This document shows positions 1 through 7,220 of a stretch of DNA of 9,953 bases, piece by piece. Location of the stretch: the NCBI GenBank assembly GCA_946479805.1, contig CAMLHP010000078.1, positions 1-9,953 on the forward strand. The letters are read 5' to 3'. Every line of letters begins with the position of its first letter. Positions within the stretch are counted from its first letter, which is position 1. The stretch is from an uncultured Gemmatimonadota bacterium. Its GTDB lineage: Bacteria > Gemmatimonadota > Gemmatimonadetes > Gemmatimonadales > GWC2-71-9. A model generated the notes under the pieces. It was not told the origin of the DNA and did not search any database. It was given only the letters and a program-made list of their open reading frames with translations. The position numbers and the translations under genes were made by a program.

Positions 1-52
<52 letters not shown>

Positions 53-63
53 CCCGCCAGTGC

Positions 64-133
64 AAGTGAGAAGTGAGAAGTGGCAAGGGCGTTGGCAGAA
101 GCCCCTTCACCGCTCACTTTTCTCCGTTCACTT
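64..133. repeat. Heptamer repeats and inverted copies between tRNA and moeB-like gene
   Basis: AAGTGAG occurs twice in tandem (64-70 and 71-77), followed by the related AAGTGGC (78-84). Inverted counterparts CTCACTT (113-119) and GTTCACTT (126-133) lie on the other side of a small imperfect stem: AAGGGC at 85-90 against GCCCCTT at 101-107, with one bulged C. Together they could fold into a weak long hairpin in the spacer between two convergent genes. It may act as a two-way terminator, but there is no clean U tract. The inverted copies supply the last codons and the stop of the adenylyltransferase gene. Confidence 0.55.
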
Positions 134-1244
134 TCCACTCTTCCATCCCTCCCCTGAGGCTCCTGGCGTCCGCGAATCCGGCGGCCCGCAACAATTGGAC
201 TGCGCGGCGCGAGCGCTGGCCCCGCTGGCACACCGCCACCACCGGGCGATGCGGGTCCACTTCGGCCAGGCGCGATGGCAACTGGTCCAGCGGAATCGGC
301 AGGGCACCCGGAAACGGCTCGACTGCCACCTCGTGGGGCTGCCGCACATCCACCACCACGGGATCGCCGCCGTTCCCGAGCAGGATCCTCAGTGCTTCCG
401 GCTCGATTTCGTCCTCGGCATGACGGTCGCCCGATCCCACGCCGCAGAATGCCTCGTAGTCGATGAGCTCGGTCACGGTACGGTTTTCGCCGCATGCCGG
501 ACACGCCGGGTCGCGCCTCAACGCCACCTCACGAACTTTCATCGTGAGCGCGTCCAGCAGCAGGAGACGCCCGGCCAGCCCGCTGCCCGCACCAGTGATC
601 AGCTTTATCGCCTCCAGCGCCTCGATGCTGCCCATGATGCCCGGAAGTACGCCCAGCACTCCACCTTCAGCGCACGAGGGCACCAGCCCCGGCGGCGGTG
701 GCTCGGGATGAAGGCAGCGGTAGCAGGGACCGTCGGCGGTGGCGAAGACACTCGCCTGGCCCTCGAAGCGGAAGATCGCCGCTGACACCAGCGGGGTCCC
801 GGTGAGCACGCAAGCGTCATTTACGAGGTACCTGGTGGGGAAATTGTCCGAGCCGTCAACCACCACGTCGTGGGCGGCTACCCTTTCCAGGGCATTGCCG
901 GACGCAAGCTGGTCATCCCAGGTCGTCACCTGAATTCCGGGATTCAGCGCAAGCACGGCCTCCCGGGCGGACTCCACCTTGAGCCGGCCCACGTCAGCGG
1001 TCCCGTGGATTACCTGTCGCTGGAGGTTGGACAGGTCCACCCGGTCGAAATCGACCACGCCGAGCCTTCCCACACCCGCCGCGGCGAGGTACTGCAGCAC
1101 CGGGGCGCCCAGGCCTCCCGCGCCCACCACCAGCACGCTGGCATCGCGCAGGCGCCGCTGTCCTTCCACGCCGATCTCGGGCAGCAGGAAGTGGCGCGAG
1201 TAGCGCAGCAGTTCGTCGTGTGAAAAACCTTCCAGTGAACTCAA
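114..1244 (-). CDS. moeB: MoeB/ThiF-family sulfur-carrier adenylyltransferase with C-terminal rhodanese domain
   Basis: Enzymes of this family (MoeB, MoeZ, MOCS3) adenylate the C-terminal glycine of a ubiquitin-like sulfur carrier such as MoaD or ThiS. The rhodanese domain then supplies sulfur for thiocarboxylate formation in molybdopterin, thiamine or related pathways in the cytoplasm. In this 376-residue protein the Rossmann motif GAGGLG is at 41-46, the DxD-type region VDFDRVDLSNLQRQ is at about 64-77, and two CxxC pairs suited to zinc are at C174/C177 and C248/C251. A conserved-looking PSCAEGG with C191 follows the first pair. The rhodanese domain spans about 275-370, with active-site loop CQRGQRS and Cys339 intact. 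I chose the TTG start at 1244 because GGAG sits six bases upstream; an in-frame TTG at 1256 lacks such a site. The true carrier partner is not in the window, so the pathway is open. The last codons lie in a short repeat. Confidence 0.9.
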   Translation of the reverse strand: MSSLEGFSHDELLRYSRHFLLPEIGVEGQRRLRDASVLVVGAGGLGAPVLQYLAAAGVGRLGVVDFDRVDLSNLQRQVIHGTADVGRLKVESAREAVLALNPGIQVTTWDDQLASGNALERVAAHDVVVDGSDNFPTRYLVNDACVLTGTPLVSAAIFRFEGQASVFATADGPCYRCLHPEPPPPGLVPSCAEGGVLGVLPGIMGSIEALEAIKLITGAGSGLAGRLLLLDALTMKVREVALRRDPACPACGENRTVTELIDYEAFCGVGSGDRHAEDEIEPEALRILLGNGGDPVVVDVRQPHEVAVEPFPGALPIPLDQLPSRLAEVDPHRPVVAVCQRGQRSRRAVQLLRAAGFADARSLRGGMEEWKVNGEK

Positions 1245-1250
1245 GCCATG

Positions 1251-1254
1251 CTCC
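1251..1254 (-). promoter_or_regulatory. Ribosome binding site that decides the moeB-like TTG start
   Basis: On the minus strand GGAG (1254 down to 1251) is followed by six bases and then TTG at 1244-1242. The upstream in-frame TTG at 1256 has only T-rich hairpin tail sequence before it. An ATG at 1249-1247 is out of frame and meets TGA after one codon. Confidence 0.6.
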
Positions 1255-1258
1255 AAGC

Positions 1259-1284
1259 AAAAGACCCGGCCATGCGGCCGGGTC
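1259..1284 (-). terminator. Rho-independent-type terminator after the Rrf2 gene
   Basis: The minus strand carries a perfect 9-bp stem, GACCCGGCC (1284-1276) paired with GGCCGGGTC (1271-1263), around a 4-base GCAT loop, followed by TTTT (1262-1259). It lies 21 bases beyond the regulator stop and just before the moeB-like start. It should therefore end the long upstream operon and make the moeB-like gene a separate or attenuated unit. The U tract is short, so termination may be partial. Confidence 0.75.
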
Positions 1285-1305
1285 GATGCAACGTTGAGGG
1301 CATCC

Positions 1306-1764
1306 TCAGACCGCTGACTGGATGCTCACCAATTCGTGGACCTGCGGTTCTTCCTGCAGCAGGTCCGCCACCGTGATTCCCTCGAGCAGGTCGTCGATCC
1401 GCTGCTGCAGAGCCTGCCAGACGGGCCGTATGCTGCAGGTGGATCCGGGAGCGCACCGCTCGGCATCGACCTGGTGGGCATCGCAGTTGATCTCGAAGGT
1501 CTGGTGCTCCGACGCGGTCATCACGTCGCGCACCGAGATCCCGGATGCCTCGCGGCCAAGCAGGTATCCGCCGCGCGCCCCCCGGACGCTCTGCACGATG
1601 CCGGCGCGGCGGAGCCGGAGGAGAATTTGCTCGACGTAATCGCTGGGCAGGCGCTCGACTTCCGCCAGCTCGCGGGCGGCCACTGGCCCCTGCCCCTGCC
1701 CCGCGCGGCGGGCAAGGTTGAGCACGATGATCAGCGAGTACTCGGTCCAGGTGGTTACGCGCAT
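1306..1764 (-). CDS. Rrf2-family transcriptional regulator with three candidate Fe-S cysteines
   Basis: This is a 152-residue cytoplasmic DNA-binding protein, the usual length for the family. The start MRVTTWTEYSL is the typical Rrf2 N-terminus. The winged helix-turn-helix covers about 1-75, including the recognition region LPSDYVEQILLRLRRAGIV and the wing SVRGARGGYLL. Three cysteines, C94, C104 and C110 (spacing C-x9-C-x5-C), lie where IscR, NsrR and RsrR carry their Fe-S ligands, so sensing of iron-sulfur status, oxygen or nitric oxide is likely. The exact sensor class cannot be read from this. The gene starts 17 bases after the aspartase stop, is probably cotranscribed with it, and is followed by a terminator hairpin. 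The frame stays open upstream to about 2199, but that part is antisense-frame noise over aspA; the ATG at 1764 fits the family start. Ribosome binding site is weak (AAAGGG, 12 bases away). Confidence 0.9.
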   Translation of the reverse strand: MRVTTWTEYSLIIVLNLARRAGQGQGPVAARELAEVERLPSDYVEQILLRLRRAGIVQSVRGARGGYLLGREASGISVRDVMTASEHQTFEINCDAHQVDAERCAPGSTCSIRPVWQALQQRIDDLLEGITVADLLQEEPQVHELVSIQSAV

Positions 1765-1781
1765 GGCGGAATATCGCCCTT

Positions 1782-3206
1782 TCAGCCGCCGGCGGGTACC
1801 CCTTTGCCCCCCGGCACCCCCAGCTCGGTCATGGCCCTCAGGTCGAGCACCTCGTCGAGCTCGGCACCCTGCAGCAGCCCCTTCTTGACCACCAGCTCGC
1901 GCACCGTCAGGCCCGAGGCGATCGCCTCCTTCGAGAGCGCGGCGGCCTCGGCATAGCCGATCCGGGGCGCCAGCGCCGTAACCAGCGCCGGGCTCCTCTC
2001 CAGCCAGTAGGCACACTGGTCGGCATCGGCCTCGAGCCCGCTGACGCACCGATCCGCCAGCACCTGGCTGGCGTTGCCCAGGATCAGGAGCATGAATACC
2101 ACGTTGGTGGTGATGACCGGCATCATCACGTTGAGCTCGAGCTGCCCGGCTTCCGACGCCATCGCGATAGTGGTATCGAGCCCGATGGCCTGGTAACACA
2201 CCTGGTTGACCATCTCCGCTATCGACGGATTCACCTTGCCGGGCATGATGCTGGAGCCCGGCTGGACCGCGGGAAGGATGATCTCCGCCAGCCCGGTCCG
2301 CGGGCCTGATGCCAGCAGTCGCAGGTCGTTGGCGATCTTGTTGAGGTCCAGCACGTAGGCCCGCACCGCGCCGCTGAAGGTGGCTATGTCACCCATGCTC
2401 TGCATCAGCTGGACCCGGTCCTCGCCCACCGACAGGTCGAGGCCGCTGACCTCACTCATCAGTTCCACCATGAGCGCTGGATACTCGGGCTCGGCGTTGA
2501 GCCCGGTGCCCACCGCGGTGCCACCGATGTTCATCTCGCGCAGCCACTCCGCGGCGTCGGCCACCTTCTGGCGGTGGCGTGCAACGGTGCGGGCATAGGC
2601 GGTGAACTCCTGGCCCAGCCGGATCGGGGTGGCGTCCTGCAGATGGGTACGGCCGCTCTTGAGGATGTGATCGAACTCGCGACCCTTGGCGAACAGGGTC
2701 TCGGCCAGCCGGTCCATCGCGGACAGGAACGCCGGCAGACTGGCAAGCGTGGCCAGCCGCATCGCCGTGGGAATCACGTCATTGGTGCTCTGCGCCATGT
2801 TGACGTGATCGTTGGGATGCACCGGCGTGTAGGTGCCGAGTTCGCCGCCCAGTATCTGGTTGGCGCGATTCGCGAGGACCTCGTTGCAGTTCATATTGTG
2901 CGAAGTTCCCGCACCGGCCTGGTATATGTCCACGATGAACTGATCCCGATGCTCTCCTGCGAGCACTTCATCGGCGGCCTGCACTATGGCATCGGCGAGG
3001 CGGGCCTCGAGCCGTCCGGTCTGCTTGTGGGTCAGGGCCGCCGAGCGCTTGATCCAGATTACCGCGTCCACGAATGCGGGCAGGGGACAGAGGCCGGAGA
3101 TGGGGAAGTTCTCGGCGGCGCGCAAGGTCTGGATCCCGTAAAGCGCTTCGGCCGGAACTTCCTTCGTGCCAAGCGGGTCGCGTTCGGTGCGGGTTGCTGG
3201 CGTCAT
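1782..3206 (-). CDS. aspA: Aspartate ammonia-lyase (aspartase)
   Basis: The enzyme deaminates L-aspartate reversibly to fumarate and ammonia in the cytoplasm, linking nitrogen metabolism to the citric acid cycle. The 474 residues match the family length. The N-terminal block GTKEVPAEALYGIQTLRA (13-30) and AGAGTSHNMNCNEVLANRA (about 97-115) are aspartase-like rather than fumarase-like. STNDVIPTA (140-148) and SGRTHLQDATP (184-194) are superfamily substrate-site regions. The signature loop GSSIMPGKVNP is at 317-327, with the catalytic serine expected at 318. The ATG at 3206 overlaps the stop of the upstream membrane-protein gene as ATGA, suggesting coupled translation; an AGAGGA lies 12 bases upstream. 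In-frame sequence continues to 3344 but lies over the neighbouring gene. A class II fumarase is the main alternative; the N-terminal block argues against it. Confidence 0.93.
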   Translation of the reverse strand: MTPATRTERDPLGTKEVPAEALYGIQTLRAAENFPISGLCPLPAFVDAVIWIKRSAALTHKQTGRLEARLADAIVQAADEVLAGEHRDQFIVDIYQAGAGTSHNMNCNEVLANRANQILGGELGTYTPVHPNDHVNMAQSTNDVIPTAMRLATLASLPAFLSAMDRLAETLFAKGREFDHILKSGRTHLQDATPIRLGQEFTAYARTVARHRQKVADAAEWLREMNIGGTAVGTGLNAEPEYPALMVELMSEVSGLDLSVGEDRVQLMQSMGDIATFSGAVRAYVLDLNKIANDLRLLASGPRTGLAEIILPAVQPGSSIMPGKVNPSIAEMVNQVCYQAIGLDTTIAMASEAGQLELNVMMPVITTNVVFMLLILGNASQVLADRCVSGLEADADQCAYWLERSPALVTALAPRIGYAEAAALSKEAIASGLTVRELVVKKGLLQGAELDEVLDLRAMTELGVPGGKGVPAGG

Positions 3207-4099
3207 GACTGTTGCAGTTCCTCTGGGGTAATCGTGTCGGATGGACTGGGTGAAATGTATCGAATCCGGCGCCCGGCTGCCCACGCCTGAAGAAAGAGCG
3301 CCGCTCCCACCACGATACCGACCCCGCTGGTGTAGAAGCGCCACCAGAAGAGGAGGCTGGCCTCCGCCGGGCCCAGGTCGCCCGCCGCGCCGCTCAGGAA
3401 GCCGAGATCGACTACGCCGGCCCCGGACGGGGTCGGCAGGATCAGCTGCGAGTAGATGAGAACGAATGATCCCACGACGAGCGGGGCCAGTTCAGGAGGC
3501 TCGGGCAGTGCCTGCGCCAGCACCACCAGCAATCCCACCCGGCTCACCACATTGACGAGCGTCATCGGTGCGCTGGCCAGCAGCGGCAGGACCGGCATCC
3601 GGCGCCAGTACACCGCCACCCGGCGGAGCGGGCGCTGGAGCAGCTTGGCGCCCGGTCGCCGGCTCCAGCGGCGCGCGACCAGCCAGGCCGCGATGCTGGC
3701 AACTCCGAGCGCGATCACCCAGGGCCAACCCGCCGCCACGGCTTCGGCAAGCGCCGGACCCGCGCTGGCCCACCAGTCGCGCCCCAGGAGAGCAAACACG
3801 GCCACTGCGGCGGCAATGATCACCGGCCACGCGGCCAGCACTTCGAGGCTGATGGCCACGAAGCCGGCGGTGGCCGGCACCCGGGCGGCGAGCATGCCTG
3901 CGAGCCGCGCCGGCTCACCCCCGAGGCGCAGCGGGGTGACGGCGCAGGCGGCGTCGCCGTAGGCATTGAGGCGAAACGCGTCGAAGAACGTGATGTGGCA
4001 GTCGAGACCGCGGAGCAGCCACTGGATGCGGAACGCCCGGGCGATGAAGTCCGCGGCAACGAGCGCGATGCAGATGAGATGCAGTCCCGGCCCCGGCAT
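3203..4099 (-). CDS. UPF0104 / lysylphosphatidylglycerol synthase-type transmembrane protein (flippase-like)
   Basis: This is an integral inner-membrane protein of 298 residues with about seven or eight hydrophobic segments, for example about 6-20, 78-105, 124-142, 170-197, 205-222 and 250-272. Two family landmarks are visible: TPLRLGGEPARL (55-66) and LPTPSGAGVVDLGF (221-234), matching the conserved PxGxGxxE-type region of the UPF0104/YbhN and MprF membrane domains. There is no aminoacyltransferase domain, so it is not a full MprF. Stand-alone members often sit beside glycosyltransferases and are thought to act on lipids or lipid-linked sugars. Here it starts inside the stop of a GT4 gene (TGATG overlap) and ends by overlapping aspA (ATGA). 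A GTG one codon upstream (4102) is an alternative start. Substrate unknown. Confidence 0.85.
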   Translation of the reverse strand: MPGPGLHLICIALVAADFIARAFRIQWLLRGLDCHITFFDAFRLNAYGDAACAVTPLRLGGEPARLAGMLAARVPATAGFVAISLEVLAAWPVIIAAAVAVFALLGRDWWASAGPALAEAVAAGWPWVIALGVASIAAWLVARRWSRRPGAKLLQRPLRRVAVYWRRMPVLPLLASAPMTLVNVVSRVGLLVVLAQALPEPPELAPLVVGSFVLIYSQLILPTPSGAGVVDLGFLSGAAGDLGPAEASLLFWWRFYTSGVGIVVGAALFLQAWAAGRRIRYISPSPSDTITPEELQQS

Positions 4100-5268
4100 C
4101 ACGCGCGCACCGGGTTCCTGGGCAGCAGCGTCCGATAGATCCCGAATATCTGGTCGAACACGACGTCCCACCGGTGATGGGTCTCGATGAACTGGCGCGC
4201 GCGCTGCGCCGTGGATGACAGGTCGGTCGCAAGCATGGCATCAACCTGGCTCGCCAATGCCGCTTCGTCCCCAAGCGGATACAGCGACCCTGCCCCGCTG
4301 CGGCGCACCTGTTCCGCCACCGCACCCTCGTCCACTGAAAGCACCGGTGTCCCGCTGGCCATGGCTTCGTGGGCCGAAAGTCCGAACGTTTCCGCTGGGC
4401 CTGGAGCCAGGTACGTGTCCGCAGCGGCGTAAAGGTCCGCCATCTGCTCCCGACTGGAGACGAACGGAACGAAGCGGACGGCCGGTCCGGCTGCCGCCCT
4501 GAGTGCCGCAGCCTGGGGACCGGCGCCCACCAGCACCAGCGTGGCGCCCGGAGTCCGGACCCTGGCCCATGCCTTCACCGCCGTCATCAGCTGTTTCTCG
4601 AGGGTGAGGCGTCCGGTGTAGAGCGCCAGCGGCCCCGATGGGAGGTGCCAGCGGCGGCGAGTCTCGGCGCTGCGTTCCCTGCGGCTTGGATGGAAGGTGT
4701 CGGCATCGACGCCCAGTGGCACCCGCCTGGTATTGGTGATGCCGAAGCGTTCCAGGTCTCCCCTGGCGAACTCACTGGCCACCAGCACCAGGGCCACCTG
4801 CCGCGCCAGCAGCTTCACATAGCGCACCGCCGCCGCCGACAGGGCCCAGCGGCCCAGCGTGTCTCGATCCAGCCGCGGGGCGACGATTCTGGGCAGGTGC
4901 CCGTGATAGAACCACACTACCGGAATGCCCAGGCGCGCCGCGCTGGCGCGCACCAGCCATGGCGCGAAGTATGAACTCCCGGCTTCTATGATGTCGGGAC
5001 GCTCCTGGTCTATGATCCGGGCAGTCGAAGTGCGGCCCAGCATGAGGCGGTAGGGCTTCTGAAAGGGAATCTGCGGGCCCCGCAGGTGGTAGCAGCGCAC
5101 GCCCCCGGATTCCTCGAGCGTATCCCGCGCGCCCGGCACCAGCAGGGCCTGCCTCAGCGCTGGACGGGCCGATACGTAGCGCCCCTTCTCGTGGAGATAG
5201 GTGCGCACTCCACCGGTGGTGGGGCCGTAGTACTCGGAGATGTCCAGGACCGAAAGTGAGGAGTCCAT
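4099..5268 (-). CDS. GT4-family (GT-B fold) glycosyltransferase
   Basis: This is a retaining glycosyltransferase of 389 residues, probably transferring a sugar from a nucleotide donor to a lipid or glycan acceptor at the cytoplasmic face of the membrane. The N-terminal domain shows the acceptor-side glycine loop GPTTGGVRTYL (15-25) and FYHGHLPR (120-127). The C-terminal domain has GVDADTFHP (186-194), the donor phosphate site GRLTLEK (219-225) with R220 and K225, and the EX7E motif from E293 to E301 in PAETFGLSAHEAMASGTP. The architecture resembles PimB-like or mannosyltransferase-like enzymes, but the sugar and acceptor cannot be read. Its stop overlaps the start of the flippase-like gene, which hints at a shared role in a membrane glycolipid. 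The ATG at 5268 has no strong ribosome binding site and follows a short repeat. Confidence 0.88.
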   Translation of the reverse strand: MDSSLSVLDISEYYGPTTGGVRTYLHEKGRYVSARPALRQALLVPGARDTLEESGGVRCYHLRGPQIPFQKPYRLMLGRTSTARIIDQERPDIIEAGSSYFAPWLVRASAARLGIPVVWFYHGHLPRIVAPRLDRDTLGRWALSAAAVRYVKLLARQVALVLVASEFARGDLERFGITNTRRVPLGVDADTFHPSRRERSAETRRRWHLPSGPLALYTGRLTLEKQLMTAVKAWARVRTPGATLVLVGAGPQAAALRAAAGPAVRFVPFVSSREQMADLYAAADTYLAPGPAETFGLSAHEAMASGTPVLSVDEGAVAEQVRRSGAGSLYPLGDEAALASQVDAMLATDLSSTAQRARQFIETHHRWDVVFDQIFGIYRTLLPRNPVRA

Positions 5269-5284
5269 CTCGGCGATCAGGTGG

Positions 5285-5308
5285 GACGGCTCGACGGCTC
5301 GACGGCTG
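5285..5308. repeat. Three tandem 8-bp units before the glycosyltransferase gene
   Basis: GACGGCTC, GACGGCTC and GACGGCTG follow each other without spacers (5285-5292, 5293-5300, 5301-5308). They fill almost half of the 54-base gap between the hydrolase stop and the glycosyltransferase start. No terminator hairpin with a T tract is visible there, so read-through of the operon is plausible. Confidence 0.75.
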
Positions 5309-5322
5309 GAGGTCTGGACAGG

Positions 5323-5976
5323 CTAGTCTACCTCAACGTCAGCGGTCAGGAAGGGGTTGGTGAGCCGCTCGACGCCAATGGTGGTTCGAGGGCCGTGGCC
5401 ACTGAGAACCTCGGTGGAATCCGGCAGCGTGAGCAGCTGGCGCTGGATGCTCTGCAGCAGGGTGGGCATGTCGCCGCCGGGGAGGTCGGTGCGGCCGATG
5501 CTTCCGGCAAACAATGCGTCACCCGACAGCGCGATGCCCTGGCCCACAAACGAGACGCTGCCGGGCGAGTGCCCCGGCGTGTGGCGCACCTCGAATTCGA
5601 ATCCCCCTGCAGCGACGCTCTCACCATGCGCCAGCCAGCGATCGGGCTCGGGCAGCGGATCCAGCCTGATCCCGAACCACTCCGCCTGGCGCTCCGCATT
5701 CTCGTACAGCAGTCGATCCTCGGGATGCAGCAGAACCGGCACGTCGTGCCGTGCGCGAACTGCGGGAATTCCGAGCACGTGATCGATGTGGGCGTGGGTG
5801 AGCCAGATGGCCTTGAGAGTCCAGGCCCGGGTGCCAAGCTCCGCCAGGAACATGGCCGGCTCCTCGCCCGGGTCCACGATGACCGCCTCGCGGGTCCGGG
5901 TGTCGGCCACCAGGTAGCAGTTCTCGGCGAACTGGCCGTTGGGCAGCGTGACGATATCGAGGCCGTCTGGCAGCAT
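5323..5976 (-). CDS. MBL-fold hydrolase, glyoxalase II-like (YcbL type)
   Basis: This is a 217-residue cytoplasmic metallo-beta-lactamase-fold hydrolase, about the length of the short YcbL/type III glyoxalase II group, which lacks the long C-terminal domain of classical GloB. All expected metal ligands are present: THAHIDH gives H61, H63, D65 and H66; H136 is in TPGHSPGS, D153 in SGDALF and H194 in SGHGP. The likely reaction is thioester hydrolysis, such as S-lactoylglutathione or a similar low-molecular-weight thiol ester; the true substrate is not certain. I chose ATG 5976 because AGG lies seven bases upstream. A GTG at 5982, overlapping the thioredoxin reductase stop as GTGA, would add two residues and is also plausible. 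Linkage to trxB suggests a thiol-redox or aldehyde-detoxification setting. Confidence 0.88.
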   Translation of the reverse strand: MLPDGLDIVTLPNGQFAENCYLVADTRTREAVIVDPGEEPAMFLAELGTRAWTLKAIWLTHAHIDHVLGIPAVRARHDVPVLLHPEDRLLYENAERQAEWFGIRLDPLPEPDRWLAHGESVAAGGFEFEVRHTPGHSPGSVSFVGQGIALSGDALFAGSIGRTDLPGGDMPTLLQSIQRQLLTLPDSTEVLSGHGPRTTIGVERLTNPFLTADVEVD

Positions 5977-5978
5977 GC

Positions 5979-6941
5979 TCACGCCTGGACCGCGATCCCC
6001 TGGGCCTTGCGGTCGGTCAGGTACTTCTCCACTGCGATCGCAGCGGTCGTGGCGTCGCCTACCGCGGTGGTGACCTGGCGGGTCAGCTGGACCCGCAGGT
6101 CCCCGGCGGCGAACAGCCCGGGAATGCTGGTTTGCATCCGGTCATCGGTGACGATGTAGCCGCTGGCGTCGTGGTCGAAGTGGCCGCGGATGAGGCCACT
6201 GTTGGGCCGGAAGCCGATGAACACAAACGCTCCGGTTACGGCCAGCTCGCTCCGCTCGCCTGTGAGGACGTCCTCGAGCTGGAGCTGCTGCAGCCCCCTT
6301 TCGCCGCCCACCATCTCCAGGACCTTGCTGTTCCAGATGACCTCGATCTTCGGGTTGGCGAACAGCCGCTCCTGCAGGATCTTCGAGGCCCGGAGTTCGT
6401 CGCGCCGGTGGATCAGGTACACCTTGCTGGCGAAGCGGGTCAGGTAGTCGGCTTCCTCGACCGCTGCATCGCCTCCACCTATCACCGCAATGTCCTCACC
6501 CTTGAAGAAGGCGCCGTCACAGACCGCGCAGTAGGAGACGCCGCGCCCCGCGTACTCGAGCTCTCCCGGCACTCCCAGCTTTGTCGGTGTGCCGCCGGCG
6601 GTGAGGATGACGGTGGGCGTGACGTAGGTGGTGCCGCTGGTGCAGCGGACCTCGAACATGCCATCGTCCCGCTTCTCCACCCATTCGACGTTCTCCTGGC
6701 GGATCTCGGCGCCAAACGCCTCGGCGTGCTCGGTCATCTTCTTCGCCAGCTCACGCCCCGTGATGCTCACAAACCCTGGATAGTCCTCGATCAGCTCGGT
6801 GTTCAGCAGCTCGCCGCCGGTGGTCCCCCGCTCCAGCAGGGCCACCTTGAGCAGCCCCCGCCCGGCGTACATCGCGGCGCACAGCCCGGCGGGCCCGCCG
6901 CCGATGATTATGAGCTCGTAATCGCTGTTGATGCTGGACAC
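5979..6941 (-). CDS. trxB: Thioredoxin-disulfide reductase
   Basis: This flavoprotein moves electrons from NADPH through FAD and a redox disulfide to thioredoxin in the cytoplasm. The 320 residues match the low-molecular-weight bacterial type. The FAD-binding GGGPAG is at 14-19, the redox pair CAVC at C138/C141 followed by DGAFF, the NADPH-domain GGGDAA at 155-160, and HRR at 178-180, which suits NADPH rather than NADH. The FAD C-terminal motif PGLFAAGDLR is at 274-283, with TRQVTTAVGD close after it. The GTG start at 6941 follows GAGGA at a spacing of four bases, a good ribosome binding site. It is the first gene of the probable six-gene operon and is preceded by the repeat-filled spacer with a possible -10 element. 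Confidence 0.95.
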   Translation of the reverse strand: MSSINSDYELIIIGGGPAGLCAAMYAGRGLLKVALLERGTTGGELLNTELIEDYPGFVSITGRELAKKMTEHAEAFGAEIRQENVEWVEKRDDGMFEVRCTSGTTYVTPTVILTAGGTPTKLGVPGELEYAGRGVSYCAVCDGAFFKGEDIAVIGGGDAAVEEADYLTRFASKVYLIHRRDELRASKILQERLFANPKIEVIWNSKVLEMVGGERGLQQLQLEDVLTGERSELAVTGAFVFIGFRPNSGLIRGHFDHDASGYIVTDDRMQTSIPGLFAAGDLRVQLTRQVTTAVGDATTAAIAVEKYLTDRKAQGIAVQA

Positions 6942-6982
6942 CCGTTCCTCGTCCGTGAAAGTCTGGTGGCAGTAGCAGTCCT

Positions 6983-7012
6983 AATATAGAACGGATCGGG
7001 GTTCCCGTTCAC
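6983..7012 (-). promoter_or_regulatory. Possible promoter for the trxB operon
   Basis: The minus strand has TATATT (6988-6983) in the only AT-rich patch of a very GC-rich spacer, about 42 bases before the trxB start. Eighteen bases upstream is GTGAAC (7012-7007), a poor match to TTGACA, which lies inside a 21-bp repeat unit. The -10 element is the main support; the -35 assignment is tentative. Confidence 0.35.
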
Positions 7013-7042
7013 GCACTTGCAGTTTCCGTTCACGCAGATGCA
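7001..7042. repeat. Tandem pair of 21-bp repeats
   Basis: Units 7001-7021 and 7022-7042 differ at three of 21 positions. On the minus strand the shared pattern is TGCAnnnGCGTGAACGG. A further copy in rotated register is at 7252-7272 (18 of 21 positions equal to 7007-7027), so the motif borders both ends of the repeat-filled spacer. The octamer CCGTTCAC of these units also occurs at 124-131, in the end of the moeB-like gene. Confidence 0.85.
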
Positions 7043-7063
7043 ACTCACGCCGATCCAGGTGCG

Positions 7064-7113
7064 CAGCGGTCGTCCGCGCCGCGCCTCCCTCCCGCTGCGG
7101 CGCTCGCTCGGCG
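7064..7113. repeat. 50-bp direct repeat, copy A
   Basis: This matches copy B (7127-7176) at 48 of 50 positions. It begins CAGCGGTCGTCCGCGCCGCG and ends GCTCGCTCGGCG. The copies are 63 bp apart start to start, with 13 unrelated bases between them. Nothing transposase-like or integrase-like is near. Confidence 0.9.
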
Positions 7114-7126
7114 CAGTTTCCGCCAT

Positions 7127-7176
7127 CAGCGGTCGTCCGCGCCGCGCCTCCCTCCGGCTGAGGCGCTCGCTCGGCG
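7127..7176. repeat. 50-bp direct repeat, copy B
   Basis: This is the second copy, differing from copy A at two positions near the middle. Its first 24 matching bases (7129-7152) can pair with the inverted copy at 7221-7244, giving a long stem with a loop of about 68 bases. Confidence 0.9.
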
Positions 7177-7220
7177 GGGACAGATCACGCTCCGGCACCG
7201 CTCGCGCCAGCAACGCCTCC

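Noticed and set aside
60..785. Plus-strand open frame after the tRNA
   Set aside because: It is antisense to the adenylyltransferase-rhodanese gene, whose motifs and zinc cysteines are clear.
1765..2199. N-terminal extension of the Rrf2 regulator
   Set aside because: It would run through the aspartase gene in another frame; the family start is MRVTTWTEYSL at 1764.
3203..4099. Full MprF lysylphosphatidylglycerol synthase
   Set aside because: Only the membrane domain is present; the following gene is aspartase, not an aminoacyltransferase domain, and no frameshifted remainder is visible.
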